64,000 bases of DNA from Bradyrhizobium sp. WBOS07 (GTDB taxonomy: Bacteria; Pseudomonadota; Alphaproteobacteria; Rhizobiales; Xanthobacteraceae): the NCBI RefSeq assembly GCF_024585165.1, contig NZ_CP029008.1:3968001-4032000 (forward strand), in the 5' to 3' direction. The notes under the pieces were generated by a model. The model was not told where the DNA came from and made no database searches. It was given only the letters and a program-made list of their open reading frames with translations. A program made the position numbers and the translations under genes. How positions within the stretch are numbered: position 1 is the stretch's first letter; every line of letters starts with the position of its first letter. Below, one piece after another: positions 36,578 through 47,102 of this stretch.

Positions 36578-38953
36578 CTAGAAGCGCTTCAGGGCTTTCA
36601 GGATCTTCGCAGGCGTGATCGGAATCGAATTGATCGTGGCATCGAACGGCGCGAACGCGTCGTTGACGGCGTTGAGCACGCAGGCCGAGGCCGCTGCCGT
36701 GCCGGCCTCGCCAACACCCTTGGCGCCGAGCACGGTGTCGGCGGTCGGCGTCTCAACATGGGCGATAACGATGTCCGGCATCTCCATCGGCATCGGCACG
36801 AGGTAGTCGGCGAGTGATCCGTTCATGAGCTGGCCGGTGTCGCTGTAGCGGCACTCCTCGAACAACGCCGCGCCCAGCCCCTGCACGATGCCCCCGCGGA
36901 GCTGCTCGTCGACCAGCATCGGATTGATGATCCGGCCGCAATCCTCGACGATGAAATGCTTCAGGAGCTTGATGAGCCCGGTCTCGACATCGACCTCTAG
37001 GAGACAGCCCTGGATACCGTTGGTGAAGGCGAAGGGATAGCCTTGCGGGGCAAAATGGTGACTCACGGTGAGCTGCGCCTGCGCGCCCGGCGGCAGCGTG
37101 TCGGACCGGAAATAGGCAATGCGCGCGATCTCGGCGATCGGCAGGCGCGGCTTGCCCGTCGCAACGTCCACGACCTCGCCGTCGATGATATCGAGCGCCG
37201 ACGGCTGCTCCTGGAGAATGAGCGCGGCGATCTCCAGGATGTTGCGCTTGAGCACGCGCGTCGCCTGCAGCGCGGTCTCGCCCCCGATGCCGGCACCGCG
37301 GCAGGCCCAGGTGGCGCCGCCATGCGGCGTGACCTCGGTGTCGCCGGTAATCACCCTGACGTGGTCCTGAGCAACACCGAGTTGGTCCGCCACGATCTGG
37401 CTGATGATCGCCTCCGTGCCCTGCCCCTGCTCGGTGACCGAGATCAGGCAGCGAACCTCGCCCGACGGCGTCAGGCTGAGGATCGCGCCGTCCTGCGAGG
37501 AGATGCGCGCGCCGCCGACCCCATAGAAAGCCGGGCTCGGATTGGTGATCTCGACGAAAGCCGCAATGCCGATGCCGCGATAGATGCCGCGCTTGCGCAA
37601 ATCGGCCTGCTCGGCGCGCAGGCCGTCATAGTCCATCATCTCGTGCAGGCGCTTGAGACAGGCCTGATGCGACAGCGCCTCGAAGCGATAGCCGGTCGGC
37701 GAGGTCTGCGGATAGGCGTCGTCGGGGATGACATTCAGCTCGCGGATGGCGAAGGCATCGAGCCCTATCTTGCTCGCTGCCATGTCGACCAGCCGCTCGG
37801 TGACCGCGCAGGCGATGGGATGACCTACGGCGCGATATTGGCTGGTCTGCACCTTGTTCTGGAAGATCACCTCCAGCGCGGCGCGATAGTTCGTCAAGCG
37901 GTAGGGCGCGCCGATCAGACGGATCACTTGGTTGCCTTCGACCACGCTGGTGCGCGGATAGGTCGAGAACGCTCCGATCGCGGTCAGGTCCACAACATCC
38001 ATCGCCAGGATTTCGCCCTTGGCGTCGAGCGCCATCCGCGCTCGAACGCGGTGGTCCCTGGCGTGGATGTCCGAGACGAAGGACTCCATGCGGTCGGCGA
38101 CGTATTTCACGGGCCGGCCGAGCAGGATCGATAGGCCGACCACCGCCATGTCCTCGTGATAGACATGTAGCTTCATGCCGAAGGAACCGCCGATATCGGT
38201 CGCAATCACGCGGACCCGGGCTTCCGGGATGCCATAGTGGCGCGAATAGAGATCCTGGAATTGGTACGGCGTCTGCGTGCCGTGGTGCACGGTGAGCATG
38301 CCCGCCGACGGATCGTAGTCCGCGACGAGCGCGCGCGGCTCAAGCGTCACCGCGGTGTGACGGCCGAAGGTGAATTCTTCCTCCACCACATGGGCCGCAT
38401 GCATAAAAGCGTCGTCCACGGTGCCGCTGTCGAGCTGGCTGCGGAAGCAAACGTTACTGGCGCTGCCCGGATTGATTACCGGCCCGCCGGGTTTGCGCGC
38501 GCCGTCGATGTCGACCACGATGGGAAGGTCCTCGTAGTCGACCTCAATCAACTCCAGCGCATCTTCGGCGATCGCCCGGCTCTCGGCGACGACGGCAACC
38601 ATTGCCTGCCCCGCCCAGACCACGCGATCGAGCGGCAACGGCCATTGCGGCGTAGAGGTCATGCCTTTGAAATGGTCGAGCGTCCCAGTCCAGGGCGTGC
38701 AGATCCTGGCAAAGTCGGCCCCAGTTGCAACGAGATGCACACCCTCGACCGCGCGCGCCGCGTCGGTCTTGATCGCAACGATCTTCGCGTGCGCATGCGG
38801 GCTGCGAAGGAACGCGGCGTGGAGCATGCGCGGCAGCTTGAGGTCGCTGACATAGCGCCCGCGCCCAGCCAGCAAGCGCTTGGCGTTCGGCCGCGGCACG
38901 GAACGGCCGATATAGGAGTTCGGGCGGTCGAGCGAGGTCAGGGGCGCGCTCAT
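36578..38953 (-). CDS. CoxL-like molybdenum hydroxylase large subunit
   Basis: A 791-residue molybdopterin subunit of the xanthine-oxidase family. GGSFGMKLHVYHED and SQYRAVGHPIA mark the substrate side, and Glu749 in GVGEAG is the catalytic base. The carbon monoxide dehydrogenase active-site loop (AYxCSFR) is absent, so it is not a form I CO dehydrogenase. No export signal is seen, so it is cytoplasmic. It overlaps the small-subunit gene by four bases. It should hydroxylate an aromatic or N-heterocyclic substrate, which the downstream Liv-type transporter would supply. Confidence 0.88.
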   Translation of the reverse strand: MSAPLTSLDRPNSYIGRSVPRPNAKRLLAGRGRYVSDLKLPRMLHAAFLRSPHAHAKIVAIKTDAARAVEGVHLVATGADFARICTPWTGTLDHFKGMTSTPQWPLPLDRVVWAGQAMVAVVAESRAIAEDALELIEVDYEDLPIVVDIDGARKPGGPVINPGSASNVCFRSQLDSGTVDDAFMHAAHVVEEEFTFGRHTAVTLEPRALVADYDPSAGMLTVHHGTQTPYQFQDLYSRHYGIPEARVRVIATDIGGSFGMKLHVYHEDMAVVGLSILLGRPVKYVADRMESFVSDIHARDHRVRARMALDAKGEILAMDVVDLTAIGAFSTYPRTSVVEGNQVIRLIGAPYRLTNYRAALEVIFQNKVQTSQYRAVGHPIACAVTERLVDMAASKIGLDAFAIRELNVIPDDAYPQTSPTGYRFEALSHQACLKRLHEMMDYDGLRAEQADLRKRGIYRGIGIAAFVEITNPSPAFYGVGGARISSQDGAILSLTPSGEVRCLISVTEQGQGTEAIISQIVADQLGVAQDHVRVITGDTEVTPHGGATWACRGAGIGGETALQATRVLKRNILEIAALILQEQPSALDIIDGEVVDVATGKPRLPIAEIARIAYFRSDTLPPGAQAQLTVSHHFAPQGYPFAFTNGIQGCLLEVDVETGLIKLLKHFIVEDCGRIINPMLVDEQLRGGIVQGLGAALFEECRYSDTGQLMNGSLADYLVPMPMEMPDIVIAHVETPTADTVLGAKGVGEAGTAAASACVLNAVNDAFAPFDATINSIPITPAKILKALKRF

Positions 38954-39474
38954 GTCGCAACTCCGCCTTTGCTGCGCGCTTTCGCCACAGCGTCGATGGC
39001 ATCGACGATCGCCTCATAGCCGGTGCAGCGGCAGTAATTGCCCGACAGCGCATCGCGGATCTCGCCACGGCCCGGCTCTGCCACCCGCGACAGCAGCTCC
39101 TGCGCATTGATCAGCATGCCCGGCGTGCAGAAGCCGCACTGCAGCGCGTTGCGGCGATGGAATTCGGCCTGAAGGTCGGCGAGCACGCCGCCCTCCGACA
39201 GTCCCTCGATGGTGTCGATCCTCGCGCCATCGGCCTGCACCGCGTAGATCAGGCAGGAATGGATAGCGCGGCCGTCGAGCTGGACCAGGCAAGCACCGCA
39301 GGCGCCCATCTCGCAGCCGGCATGCGTGCCGGTCAGCTCGAGCTTGTCGCGCAGGCAATCGACCAGCGTGTCGCGCGGTGCGACCTCGCAGGCCACCTTG
39401 CGACCGTTGACGACGAAGCGCACGCGCACCGGCGCCTCGGCCTCATCCTGCAGGGTTTCGTCGAAGCCGCTCAT
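38950..39474 (-). CDS. CoxS-like 2Fe-2S subunit of the molybdenum hydroxylase
   Basis: A 174-residue protein with two [2Fe-2S] clusters: C54, C59, C62 and C74, then C113, C116, C148 and C150. An extra 15-residue acidic N-terminus precedes the ferredoxin domain. It overlaps the medium subunit gene upstream and the large subunit gene downstream by four bases each. It relays electrons from the molybdenum site to FAD. Confidence 0.92.
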   Translation of the reverse strand: MSGFDETLQDEAEAPVRVRFVVNGRKVACEVAPRDTLVDCLRDKLELTGTHAGCEMGACGACLVQLDGRAIHSCLIYAVQADGARIDTIEGLSEGGVLADLQAEFHRRNALQCGFCTPGMLINAQELLSRVAEPGRGEIRDALSGNYCRCTGYEAIVDAIDAVAKARSKGGVAT

Positions 39475-40331
39475 GCGCCCTCTCCAAGACGTCCGAGCAG
39501 GCGGCCCAGCAGCACGCGGGCGAGATGCAGCCTCATCGCCGGCGGCACCTCGTCGCTATCCGGCGGCGCGAGATCGCCGTCGAGCGCGCCTTGCGCCGCA
39601 GTGATGCGTTCCGCCTCGAGACGCGAACCGATCAGGGTACGTTCAACCCCCTTCACCCGGGTCGGCGTATTGCCAACGGAGAAAAACGAGATGCGAATGT
39701 CCTCGATGCGGCCACCCGGGCACGTTGCCAAGATTCCGCAGCCGACCAACGCATAATCCCCGCGGCGCCGCGCCAGCTCGTCGAAGGCGAAGCGCTGATC
39801 GGCCTTGAACAGCGGGACATGAATCGAGGTGATGAGCTCGCCGGGCTGCAGCGCCGTCTCGAACAGGTCGATGAAGAAATCGTCGGCCTTGACGCGCCGG
39901 CGGCCTGAGGGACCGGCGATCTCGATCTCAGCATCGAGCGCCAGCGTCATCGCCGGAAATTCGGACGCGGGATCGGCGAGTGCGACGCTGCCGCCGAAGG
40001 TGCCGCGGTTGCGGATCGCGGGATGGGCGACGAAGGGCGCGGCGGCATGCAACAGCGGCGCGAACTCGGCGATCAGCGGCTCGCTCAGCATTTCGCAATG
40101 GCGCGTCAGTGCGCCGATACGCAAGCTGCCGCCTTCGCGCCTGACGCCGCGCAGCTCGTCGATATGAGTGATATCGACGAGGAGCCGCGGCGCCTGCAGC
40201 CGCAGCGACAGCGCCGGCACGAGGCTCTGGCCGCCCGCAATGTAGCGCGCGTCGTCGCCGGCGCGTGCGTGAGCATCCAGCGCCTGGTCGATCGTCGCAG
40301 CACGAAAATAGCTGAAAGCCCTCGCCTTCAC
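39471..40331 (-). CDS. CoxM-like FAD subunit of the molybdenum hydroxylase
   Basis: About 286 residues. The FAD-binding motifs are YIAGGQSLVPALSLR and AIRNRGTFGGSVALADPASE. The start is taken as GTG at 40331 because GAGGAA stands seven bases upstream and the protein then begins VKARAFSYFRA, as in the family. The open frame continues further upstream without homology. It is the first gene of an eight-gene operon and faces the TetR gene. Confidence 0.9.
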   Translation of the reverse strand: MKARAFSYFRAATIDQALDAHARAGDDARYIAGGQSLVPALSLRLQAPRLLVDITHIDELRGVRREGGSLRIGALTRHCEMLSEPLIAEFAPLLHAAAPFVAHPAIRNRGTFGGSVALADPASEFPAMTLALDAEIEIAGPSGRRRVKADDFFIDLFETALQPGELITSIHVPLFKADQRFAFDELARRRGDYALVGCGILATCPGGRIEDIRISFFSVGNTPTRVKGVERTLIGSRLEAERITAAQGALDGDLAPPDSDEVPPAMRLHLARVLLGRLLGRLGEGA

Positions 40332-40382
40332 TGCCGTTTCCTCGAGATCCCTCGGCTCATCAGCCGGGATGCCAGATTTGTA

Positions 40383-40392
40383 ACCATCTGGT
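40383..40392. promoter_or_regulatory. Candidate TetR operator, copy 1
   Basis: ACCA-TC-TGGT, a 10-bp palindrome within AACCATCTGGTC, matches the core of the longer palindrome at 40435-40448. It lies about 50 bases before the hydroxylase operon start. Confidence 0.5.
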
Positions 40393-40434
40393 CTCAAAAT
40401 CCTGACATGCCTCCCGGAGACGGTCAACAGGAAA

Positions 40435-40448
40435 TGACCATTTGGTCA
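40435..40448. promoter_or_regulatory. Candidate TetR operator, copy 2
   Basis: TGACCA-TT-TGGTCA, perfect six-base arms around two bases. It lies 50 bases before the tetR start, and its centre is 54 bases from copy 1. Two related palindromes between divergent genes suit control of both by the TetR protein. Confidence 0.6.
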
Positions 40449-40498
40449 CAAAGGCGGCTTGGGTTATGAAGGCGGCGGTACGTTGATTCAGCGACGAA

Positions 40499-41206
40499 AT
40501 GGCCCGAAAAGCGCAGAAAACGGCGAAGCGACCGGTTCGCAAGCGGACCGAGACAGGCAGCAAGTCTGCGCCAAAGCGTCGCAACATGCGCGCGGCCGAC
40601 CGCGAGCGCGCGATCGTGGAGGAGGCCATTCGCTTCTTCGCCGAGCGTGGTTTCGAAGGGCAGACGCGCGAGCTGGCCAAGCGCATGGGCATCACGCATT
40701 CGGCGATCTATCGCCACTTCCCCAGCAAGGAAGCGCTGATCGAGCGGGTATACCAGGAGGTCTATCTCAGCCGCTGGTCACCAGACTGGGGCCCGATGAT
40801 CCGCGACCGTTCAATCTCGCTCGAAGCGCGGCTGACGCGCTTCTATCTCGACTATGTCGAGCGGGTGTTCGAATACAACTGGGTGCGGATCTTCGTGTTC
40901 TCCGGCATGAAATCGTTCGGCATCACCAGCCGCTATCTCGACATCGTCCGCCGCGAGATCATCGAGCCGGCGGCGGCCGAGTTGCGCTTTGACCTGAAGC
41001 TGCCCAACGCGAAGGCTCACTCATTGAGTGAGCGCGAGACCGAGCTGTTTTGGGGCTTGCACGGCCGCATCTTCTATCTCGCCATCCGCAAGTTCATCTA
41101 CGAGACGCCGATCCCCTCCGATCTCGACGCCATCGTCCGCGACGCCGTCCAGACCTTCATGGACGGCGCCAAGACGACGATGCCGAAATTGTTGGCGAGC
41201 GATTAG
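40499..41206 (+). CDS. TetR-family transcriptional regulator
   Basis: A 235-residue protein. After a basic 28-residue tail comes the TetR helix-turn-helix (ERAIVEEAIRFFAERGFEGQTRELAKRMGITHSAIYRHFPSK split over residues 36-77). The C-terminal ligand domain is helical. It is divergent from the hydroxylase-transporter operon, which it probably represses until the substrate or a product binds. The stop is directly followed, with no gap, by the stop of the convergent hutU gene. Confidence 0.9.
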   Translation: MARKAQKTAKRPVRKRTETGSKSAPKRRNMRAADRERAIVEEAIRFFAERGFEGQTRELAKRMGITHSAIYRHFPSKEALIERVYQEVYLSRWSPDWGPMIRDRSISLEARLTRFYLDYVERVFEYNWVRIFVFSGMKSFGITSRYLDIVRREIIEPAAAELRFDLKLPNAKAHSLSERETELFWGLHGRIFYLAIRKFIYETPIPSDLDAIVRDAVQTFMDGAKTTMPKLLASD

Positions 41207-42877
41207 CTACTTCGCAAGGCTCGGCAGATCGAGGCCCTTGTCGCGGGCGCAGTCGATCGCGATGTCGTAACCGGCGTCGGCGTGGCGCATGACGCCGCTC
41301 GCGGGATCATTCCAGAGCACGCGTTCGATGCGCTTTGCAGCCTCGGGCGTGCCGTCGGCGACGATCACCATGCCGGCGTGCTGCGAATAGCCGATGCCGA
41401 CGCCGCCGCCGTGATGCAGCGAAACCCAGGTCGCACCGCTGGCGCAATTGAGCAGCGCGTTCAGCAGCGGCCAGTCCGACACCGCATCCGAACCGTCCTT
41501 CATCGCCTCGGTCTCGCGGTTGGGGCTCGCGACCGAACCGCTGTCGAGATGATCGCGCCCGATCACGATCGGCGCTTTCAACTCGCCGCGCGCCACCATC
41601 TCGTTGAAAGCGAGGCCGAGGCGGTGACGATCGCCGAGGCCGACCCAGCAGATCCGCGCCGGCAGGCCCTGAAACTTGATGCGTTCCTTGGCCATGTCGA
41701 GCCAATTGTGCAGATGCTTGTCATCCGGCATCAGCTCCTTGACCTTGGCATCGGTCTTGAAGATGTCCTCGGGATCGCCCGACAACGCAGCCCAGCGGAA
41801 CGGTCCGACGCCGCGGCAGAACAGAGGGCGGATATAGGCGGGCACGAAGCCCGGGAAATCGAAGGCATTCTTCAGGCCCATGTCCTGCGCCATCTGGCGG
41901 ATGTTGTTGCCGTAGTCGAGCGTCGGAATGCCCTGCGCGTGGAAATCCAGCATGGCCTGGACGTGCTCGACCATCGAGGTCTTGGAGGCGCGCTCGACCG
42001 CCTTCGGATCGGACGCGCGCTTGGCTTCCCACTGCGCGAGCGTCCAACCCTTCGGCAAGTACCCGTTGATCGGATCATGCGCGCTGGTCTGGTCGGTGAC
42101 GATGTCGGGCTTGACGCCGCGACGCACCAGCTCCGGGAAAATCTCCGCGGCATTGCCGAGCAGACCGACCGAGATTGCCTTCTTCGTCTTCGCGGCATCC
42201 GCCATGATCGCCAGCGCTTCGTCGAGCGTCGCGGCCTGGCGATCGAGATAGCCGGTGCGCAGGCGCATCTCGATGCGGCTCGGCTGGCACTCGACTGCGA
42301 GCATCGAGGCCCCAGCCATGGTCGCGGCCAGCGGCTGCGCGCCGCCCATGCCGCCCAGTCCGGCGGTGAGGATCCATTTGCCGGCGAGGCTGCCGCCATA
42401 ATGGCGCCGCCCGACCTCGACGAAGGTCTCGTAGGTGCCCTGCACGATGCCCTGGCTGCCGATATAGATCCACGAGCCCGCGGTCATCTGGCCGTACATC
42501 ATCAGGCCCTTCCGATCGAGCTCGTTGAAATGATCGAGCGTCGCCCAGTGCGGCACGATGTTGGAGTTGGCGATCAGCACCCGCGGCGCGTCGGTGTGGG
42601 TGCGGAACACGCCGACCGGCTTGCCGGATTGGACCAGCAGCGTCTGGTCGGCTTCGAGCTCGCGCAGGGCCGCAACGATGCGGTCGAAGCTCTCCCAGTC
42701 GCGCGCGGCGCGACCGATGCCGCCATAAACGACCAGCTCGCTCGGGCGTTCCGCGACGTCAGGATCGAGATTGTTCATCAGCATGCGCAAGGGAGCTTCC
42801 GTCAGCCAGCTCTTGGCGCTGATCTCGCTGCCGCGGGGCGCGCGGATGGTGCGGTCATTGTCCAGTCGGCGGTTCAT
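41207..42877 (-). CDS. hutU: Urocanate hydratase
   Basis: A 556-residue enzyme with the family signature [18 protein letters not shown] and the NAD-binding motif [17 protein letters not shown]. It converts urocanate to imidazolonepropionate, step two of histidine breakdown. The start overlaps the hutH stop (ATGA). It ends the hutI-hutH-hutU operon. Confidence 0.97.
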   Translation of the reverse strand: MNRRLDNDRTIRAPRGSEISAKSWLTEAPLRMLMNNLDPDVAERPSELVVYGGIGRAARDWESFDRIVAALRELEADQTLLVQSGKPVGVFRTHTDAPRVLIANSNIVPHWATLDHFNELDRKGLMMYGQMTAGSWIYIGSQGIVQGTYETFVEVGRRHYGGSLAGKWILTAGLGGMGGAQPLAATMAGASMLAVECQPSRIEMRLRTGYLDRQAATLDEALAIMADAAKTKKAISVGLLGNAAEIFPELVRRGVKPDIVTDQTSAHDPINGYLPKGWTLAQWEAKRASDPKAVERASKTSMVEHVQAMLDFHAQGIPTLDYGNNIRQMAQDMGLKNAFDFPGFVPAYIRPLFCRGVGPFRWAALSGDPEDIFKTDAKVKELMPDDKHLHNWLDMAKERIKFQGLPARICWVGLGDRHRLGLAFNEMVARGELKAPIVIGRDHLDSGSVASPNRETEAMKDGSDAVSDWPLLNALLNCASGATWVSLHHGGGVGIGYSQHAGMVIVADGTPEAAKRIERVLWNDPASGVMRHADAGYDIAIDCARDKGLDLPSLAK

Positions 42878-44445
42878 GCGGACCTCTCATCAAGTCTCGG
42901 AAACGGATCGGATGGAAGCGCTGTGAGCGCGGCAGCGGGCAGAGTATCGGCCTCGACCAGCGCCGCGGCCTTGGCGAGATCACCGGCCATGTAGCGATCG
43001 GCACCCAGTGCCGGCACCTGCTCGCGCAATGCGGCGATGACGGCAGCCAGCGGCCTGCTGGTCGCATGCGGCGCGCGCAGCGTGATGCCTTGGGCGGCAA
43101 CCAAGAACTCGATGCCGAGGATGGCGGCGAGATTGTCGGCCATGTCGGACAGCCGCCGCGCCGCGTGCGCCGCCATCGAGACGTGGTCTTCTTGGTTGGC
43201 GCTGGTCGGCGTCGAATCGATCGAGCAGGCAGCTGCGCGTTGCTTGTTCTCGGCATAGAGCGCGGCGGCCGTCACCTCGGCGATCATGAAGCCGGAATTG
43301 ATGCCGGGATCAGGAGTGAGGAACGGCGGCAGGCCGAAATTGAGCGTGGGATCGACCAGCGTCGCAATGCGCCGCTCGCTGATGGCGCCGATCTCCGACA
43401 GCGCCAGCGCAATGGCATCTGCGGCGAATGCCACCGGCTCGGCGTGGAAGTTGCCGCCGGAGACGATCTCACCGGTCTCGACCAGCACCAGCGGATTGTC
43501 GGTGACGGCGTTAGCCTCGACGATCAGCGTGCGCGCGGCCTGCGTGATCAGATCGAGCGCGGCGCCCGCGACCTGCGGCTGGCAACGCAGACAATAGGGA
43601 TCCTGCACGCGCTCGTCACCTTCGAGATGCGACAGGCGGATGTCGCTGCCGTCGAGCAGTGCAGTCAGCGTGGCGGCGGCGGCGATCTGGCCGGCATGGC
43701 CGCGCAGCGCCTGAATCTCGGGACGGAACGGCGCCGTCGACGCCATCGCCGCATCGACCGACAATGCACCGGTGACGAGCGCGGCGCGCGCCAGGCCGAA
43801 GGCGCGCAGGACGCCGGAGACGGCATAGGCGGTCGAGAATTGCGTGCCGTTGATCAGCGCGAGGCCCTCCTTGGGGCCCAGCGTCAGCGGCACGAGGCCG
43901 GCGGATGCCAGCGCCTCGCCGCCCGGCACGACTTGTCCGCCGACGATGGCCTGTCCCTCGCCAATCATCACCGCCGTCATATGCGCGAGCGGGGCGAGAT
44001 CGCCGGAGGCGCCGACCGAGCCCTGCTGCGGCACCAGCGGAGTGACGCCCCGCGCCATCATGGCCTGCAGCTGCTCGATCACCGCGCGGCGCACACCGGA
44101 GGCGCCACGGCCGAGCGAGACGATCTTCAGTGCCATCATCAGGCGAACGATCGGCTCCGGAGTCGCGGGGCCGACGCCGCAGCAATGCGACACGATCAGG
44201 TTGCGCTGGAGCAGCGCGGTCTGCTCGGGCGGAATGCGCTTCGAGGCGAGCTTCCCGAACCCGGTGTTGATGCCGTAGACCGGCGCAGCGGCTTGCGCGG
44301 CCTTTGCGACGATCTCGGCAGCTGCCTCCACGCGCGGCCAGAACGACGGGTCGAGCACGACAGGAGCACCCGCAAGCACGCCCGCGAGATCGGCGAGGCT
44401 GACCGTTCCCGGCGTGACGACGATCGCTGCGCCCTGCTCCGTCAC
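42874..44445 (-). CDS. hutH: Histidine ammonia-lyase
   Basis: About 523 residues. ASG (146-148) in [15 protein letters not shown] forms the MIO cofactor, and YGINTGFG (57-64) is the lid. It deaminates histidine to urocanate. The start is GTG at 44445 in a GTGA overlap with the hutI stop, with GGAGG five bases upstream. ATG at 44457 is a possible alternative. Confidence 0.96.
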   Translation of the reverse strand: MTEQGAAIVVTPGTVSLADLAGVLAGAPVVLDPSFWPRVEAAAEIVAKAAQAAAPVYGINTGFGKLASKRIPPEQTALLQRNLIVSHCCGVGPATPEPIVRLMMALKIVSLGRGASGVRRAVIEQLQAMMARGVTPLVPQQGSVGASGDLAPLAHMTAVMIGEGQAIVGGQVVPGGEALASAGLVPLTLGPKEGLALINGTQFSTAYAVSGVLRAFGLARAALVTGALSVDAAMASTAPFRPEIQALRGHAGQIAAAATLTALLDGSDIRLSHLEGDERVQDPYCLRCQPQVAGAALDLITQAARTLIVEANAVTDNPLVLVETGEIVSGGNFHAEPVAFAADAIALALSEIGAISERRIATLVDPTLNFGLPPFLTPDPGINSGFMIAEVTAAALYAENKQRAAACSIDSTPTSANQEDHVSMAAHAARRLSDMADNLAAILGIEFLVAAQGITLRAPHATSRPLAAVIAALREQVPALGADRYMAGDLAKAAALVEADTLPAAALTALPSDPFPRLDERSA

Positions 44446-45656
44446 TGGCCCCTCCATACCCGGCGATGCAGCGGATTGAAGCCGATGCGGTAGACGAGCT
44501 CGGCGGGCCGTTCGACGTCCCAGATCGCGAGATCGCACCACTTGCCGGCTTCCAACGTGCCGGTCTCATCGAGCACGCCGAGTGCACGCGCGCCTTCGCG
44601 GGTGATCCCGGCAAGGCACTCGGCCACATTCATCCGGAACAGCGTCGCGGCCATGTTCATGGTGAGCAGCAGCGAGGTCAGCGGCGAGCTGCCGGGATTG
44701 CAATCGGTCGCGAGCGCCATGGGAACGCCCTGCCTGCGAAAGGCCTCGACCGGCGGCTTCTGCGTCTCGCGAATGAAGTAGAACGCGCCAGGCAGCAGCA
44801 CCGCCACTGTGCCGGCCTTCGCCATCGCGGCGGCGCCGGCTTCGTCGGTATGCTCCAAATGATCGGCCGACAGCGCCGAGAATCTTGCAGCGAGTGCCGC
44901 GCCGCCGAGGTTCGACAGCTGATCGGCGTGGAGCTTGACCGGTAGCCCGAGCCCTCGCGCCGTCTCGAACACAAGCGCCGTCTGCGCGGTCGAGAACGCG
45001 ATGCCCTCCATGAAGGCGTCGACAGCGTCGGCGAGGCCCGCCTCCGCAACGGCCGGCAGCATCTGTTTGCAGACGAGATCGATATAGCGATCCTTGTCGC
45101 CATCGGCTTCCGGCGGTAGCGCGTGGGCGCCGAGAAAGGACGTGCGGACCGCAACCGGCCGCTGGCGACCGAGGCTGCGCGCGGCCGCCAATTGCCGCAT
45201 CTCGGTCTCGGTATCGAGGCCATAGCCGGATTTGATCTCGACGGTGGTGGCGCCCTCGCCAATCAACGCATCGAGCCGCGGCAGCGCGCTCGCGACGAGA
45301 TCGACCTCGCTCGCCTTGCGCGTCGCCGCCACCGTGGAGACGATGCCGCCGCCGGCGCGCGCGATCTCCTCGTAGCTCGCACCTTTCAGGCGCAGCTCGA
45401 ACTCGTGCGCGCGGTTGCCGCCATAGACGAGATGGGTGTGGCAATCGACGAGGCCGGGCGTGATCCAGCGCCCCTCGCAGTCGATCCGCTCGTTCGCATC
45501 CGCATCCGCGGGAAAGTCCGTCGCCGCACCGGCGTAGACGACACGGCCGCTGCGCGCGGCGATGACACCATGCTCGATCTCGCCGAGATCAGGACGGTCG
45601 GCCCGCATCGTGGCGAGACGGGCATTGAGCCAGATCCGGTCGAAGCGCTCTGCCAT
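44442..45656 (-). CDS. hutI: Imidazolonepropionase
   Basis: A 404-residue amidohydrolase-fold metal enzyme. [10 protein letters not shown] is the metal-binding HxH and TDCNPGSSP the late Asp. It opens imidazolonepropionate to formiminoglutamate. GGGGAAG precedes the ATG. It is the first gene of the minus-strand hut operon and faces hutF across 87 bases that carry a perfect palindrome. Confidence 0.95.
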   Translation of the reverse strand: MAERFDRIWLNARLATMRADRPDLGEIEHGVIAARSGRVVYAGAATDFPADADANERIDCEGRWITPGLVDCHTHLVYGGNRAHEFELRLKGASYEEIARAGGGIVSTVAATRKASEVDLVASALPRLDALIGEGATTVEIKSGYGLDTETEMRQLAAARSLGRQRPVAVRTSFLGAHALPPEADGDKDRYIDLVCKQMLPAVAEAGLADAVDAFMEGIAFSTAQTALVFETARGLGLPVKLHADQLSNLGGAALAARFSALSADHLEHTDEAGAAAMAKAGTVAVLLPGAFYFIRETQKPPVEAFRRQGVPMALATDCNPGSSPLTSLLLTMNMAATLFRMNVAECLAGITREGARALGVLDETGTLEAGKWCDLAIWDVERPAELVYRIGFNPLHRRVWRGQ

Positions 45657-45685
45657 GCCACTTCCCCTGGGGTGGGATGCTTGAC

Positions 45686-45705
45686 TTATATGTCTAGACA
45701 TATAA
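45686..45705. promoter_or_regulatory. Candidate HutC operator, 20-bp perfect palindrome
   Basis: TTATATGTCTAGACATATAA is fully self-complementary. It lies between the divergent hutI and hutF starts (30 and 39 bases away), so one bound GntR-family HutC dimer could block both promoters. Confidence 0.8.
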
Positions 45706-45743
45706 TCGTAAGGTGGTTCTGTCCAGCCGGCGTGTAATCGATC

Positions 45744-47102
45744 ATGACCCGACTGCATTTCGCCTCCGCGCTCCTGCCCTCGGGCTGGGCCAATGACGTG
45801 CAGGTGGTGGTCACCGCCGGCGCGATCGCGGCGGTGACCGCGGGCGTGCCGTCTGCCGCCGGCGACGAGCGCCACGCCATTGCGCTTCCGGGATTGGCGA
45901 GCCTGCACAGCCACGCCTTCCAGCGCGGCATGGCGGGCCTTGCCGAGCTGCGCGGCGACAGCACCGATACGTTCTGGACCTGGCGCGAGACGATGTACCG
46001 CTTCGCCCTCGCAATGACGCCGGACGACGTCGTTTCAGTTGCGACGCTGCTTTATGTCGAGATGCTGGAGCAGGGTTTTACCCGCGTCGGCGAATTCCAT
46101 TATCTGCACCACGACCGCGACGGCTCTCCCTATGCCGATATTGCCGAGATGGCCGCGCGGATCGCAGAGGCTGCCGAGGCATCGAGCATTGCGCTGACGC
46201 TGCTGCCGAGTTTCTATGCGCACGGCTCCTTCGGCGGCGCCGCGCCGCAGGCCGGCCAGCGCCGCTTCGTCTGCTCGGTCGATCAGTACGCGGCGCTGAT
46301 GACTGCGTCGCGCAAGGCGATCAGCACGTTGCCCGGCGCCAACATCGGCATCGCGCCGCATAGCCTGCGTGCGGTGACGCCGGACGAGCTTACCGCGATC
46401 ATTCCGCTGGCTGACGGCGGACCGGTGCATATCCACGCCGCCGAGCAAGTCAGGGAAGTCGAGGATTGCCTGGCCTGGTCGGGCCGGCGTCCCGTGCAAT
46501 GGCTGCTGGAGCACGCGCCGCTGGACCGGCGCTGGTGCCTCATTCACGCGACCCACATGACGAATGACGAAGTCAGCGCGTTCGCGGCGACCGCCGCGGT
46601 CGCGGGTCTCTGCCCGATCACCGAAGCCAGTCTTGGCGATGGCATCTTTCCCGCCCGCGAATTTCTTGCTGCTGGCGGCGCATTCGGTATCGGCACCGAT
46701 TCCAACGTGCTGGTTGGCGTCGCCGACGAATTGCGTCAGCTCGAATACGGCCAGCGGCTCAAGCACCGCGAACGCAACGTGCTTTCCGCCGGCGCCGGCC
46801 GCTCGACCGGACGCGCACTGTTCGACCATGCGCTCGCGGGCGGCGCGCAGGCGCTGGCGCAGACGACGATCGGCCTCGTGCCCGGTGCGCGCGCCGACAT
46901 CGTCACGCTCGACGCCGCACATCCCTCGCTGGCGGGACGCCAGGGCGATGCCGCGATCGACGGCTGGATCTTTGCCGCCGGCAGCGGCGCGATCGACTGC
47001 GTCTTTTCCGGCGGCGAGAAGGTTGTCGAGCGTGGCCGGCACAGGCTGCGTCAGGCGGCGCGCGAGCGCTTCAGCGCGGCGGTGCGGAGGCTCGTTGCAT
47101 GA
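45744..47102 (+). CDS. hutF: Formimidoylglutamate deiminase
   Basis: A 452-residue amidohydrolase. [13 protein letters not shown] is the metal-binding HxH with the HutF-specific context, and [10 protein letters not shown] the late Asp. It converts formimidoylglutamate to N-formylglutamate and ammonia, so this organism uses the five-step histidine route. The next enzyme, N-formylglutamate deformylase (hutG), is not in the window. The stop overlaps the hutC start. Confidence 0.93.
   Translation: MTRLHFASALLPSGWANDVQVVVTAGAIAAVTAGVPSAAGDERHAIALPGLASLHSHAFQRGMAGLAELRGDSTDTFWTWRETMYRFALAMTPDDVVSVATLLYVEMLEQGFTRVGEFHYLHHDRDGSPYADIAEMAARIAEAAEASSIALTLLPSFYAHGSFGGAAPQAGQRRFVCSVDQYAALMTASRKAISTLPGANIGIAPHSLRAVTPDELTAIIPLADGGPVHIHAAEQVREVEDCLAWSGRRPVQWLLEHAPLDRRWCLIHATHMTNDEVSAFAATAAVAGLCPITEASLGDGIFPAREFLAAGGAFGIGTDSNVLVGVADELRQLEYGQRLKHRERNVLSAGAGRSTGRALFDHALAGGAQALAQTTIGLVPGARADIVTLDAAHPSLAGRQGDAAIDGWIFAAGSGAIDCVFSGGEKVVERGRHRLRQAARERFSAAVRRLVA

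Noticed and set aside
36578..40331. Aerobic carbon monoxide dehydrogenase (form I)
   Set aside because: The large subunit lacks the AYxCSFR loop that carries the copper-binding Cys.
41282..42994. 570-codon open frame antisense to hutU
   Set aside because: hutU has unambiguous family motifs; the antisense frame shows only Arg/Ala/His-rich filler.
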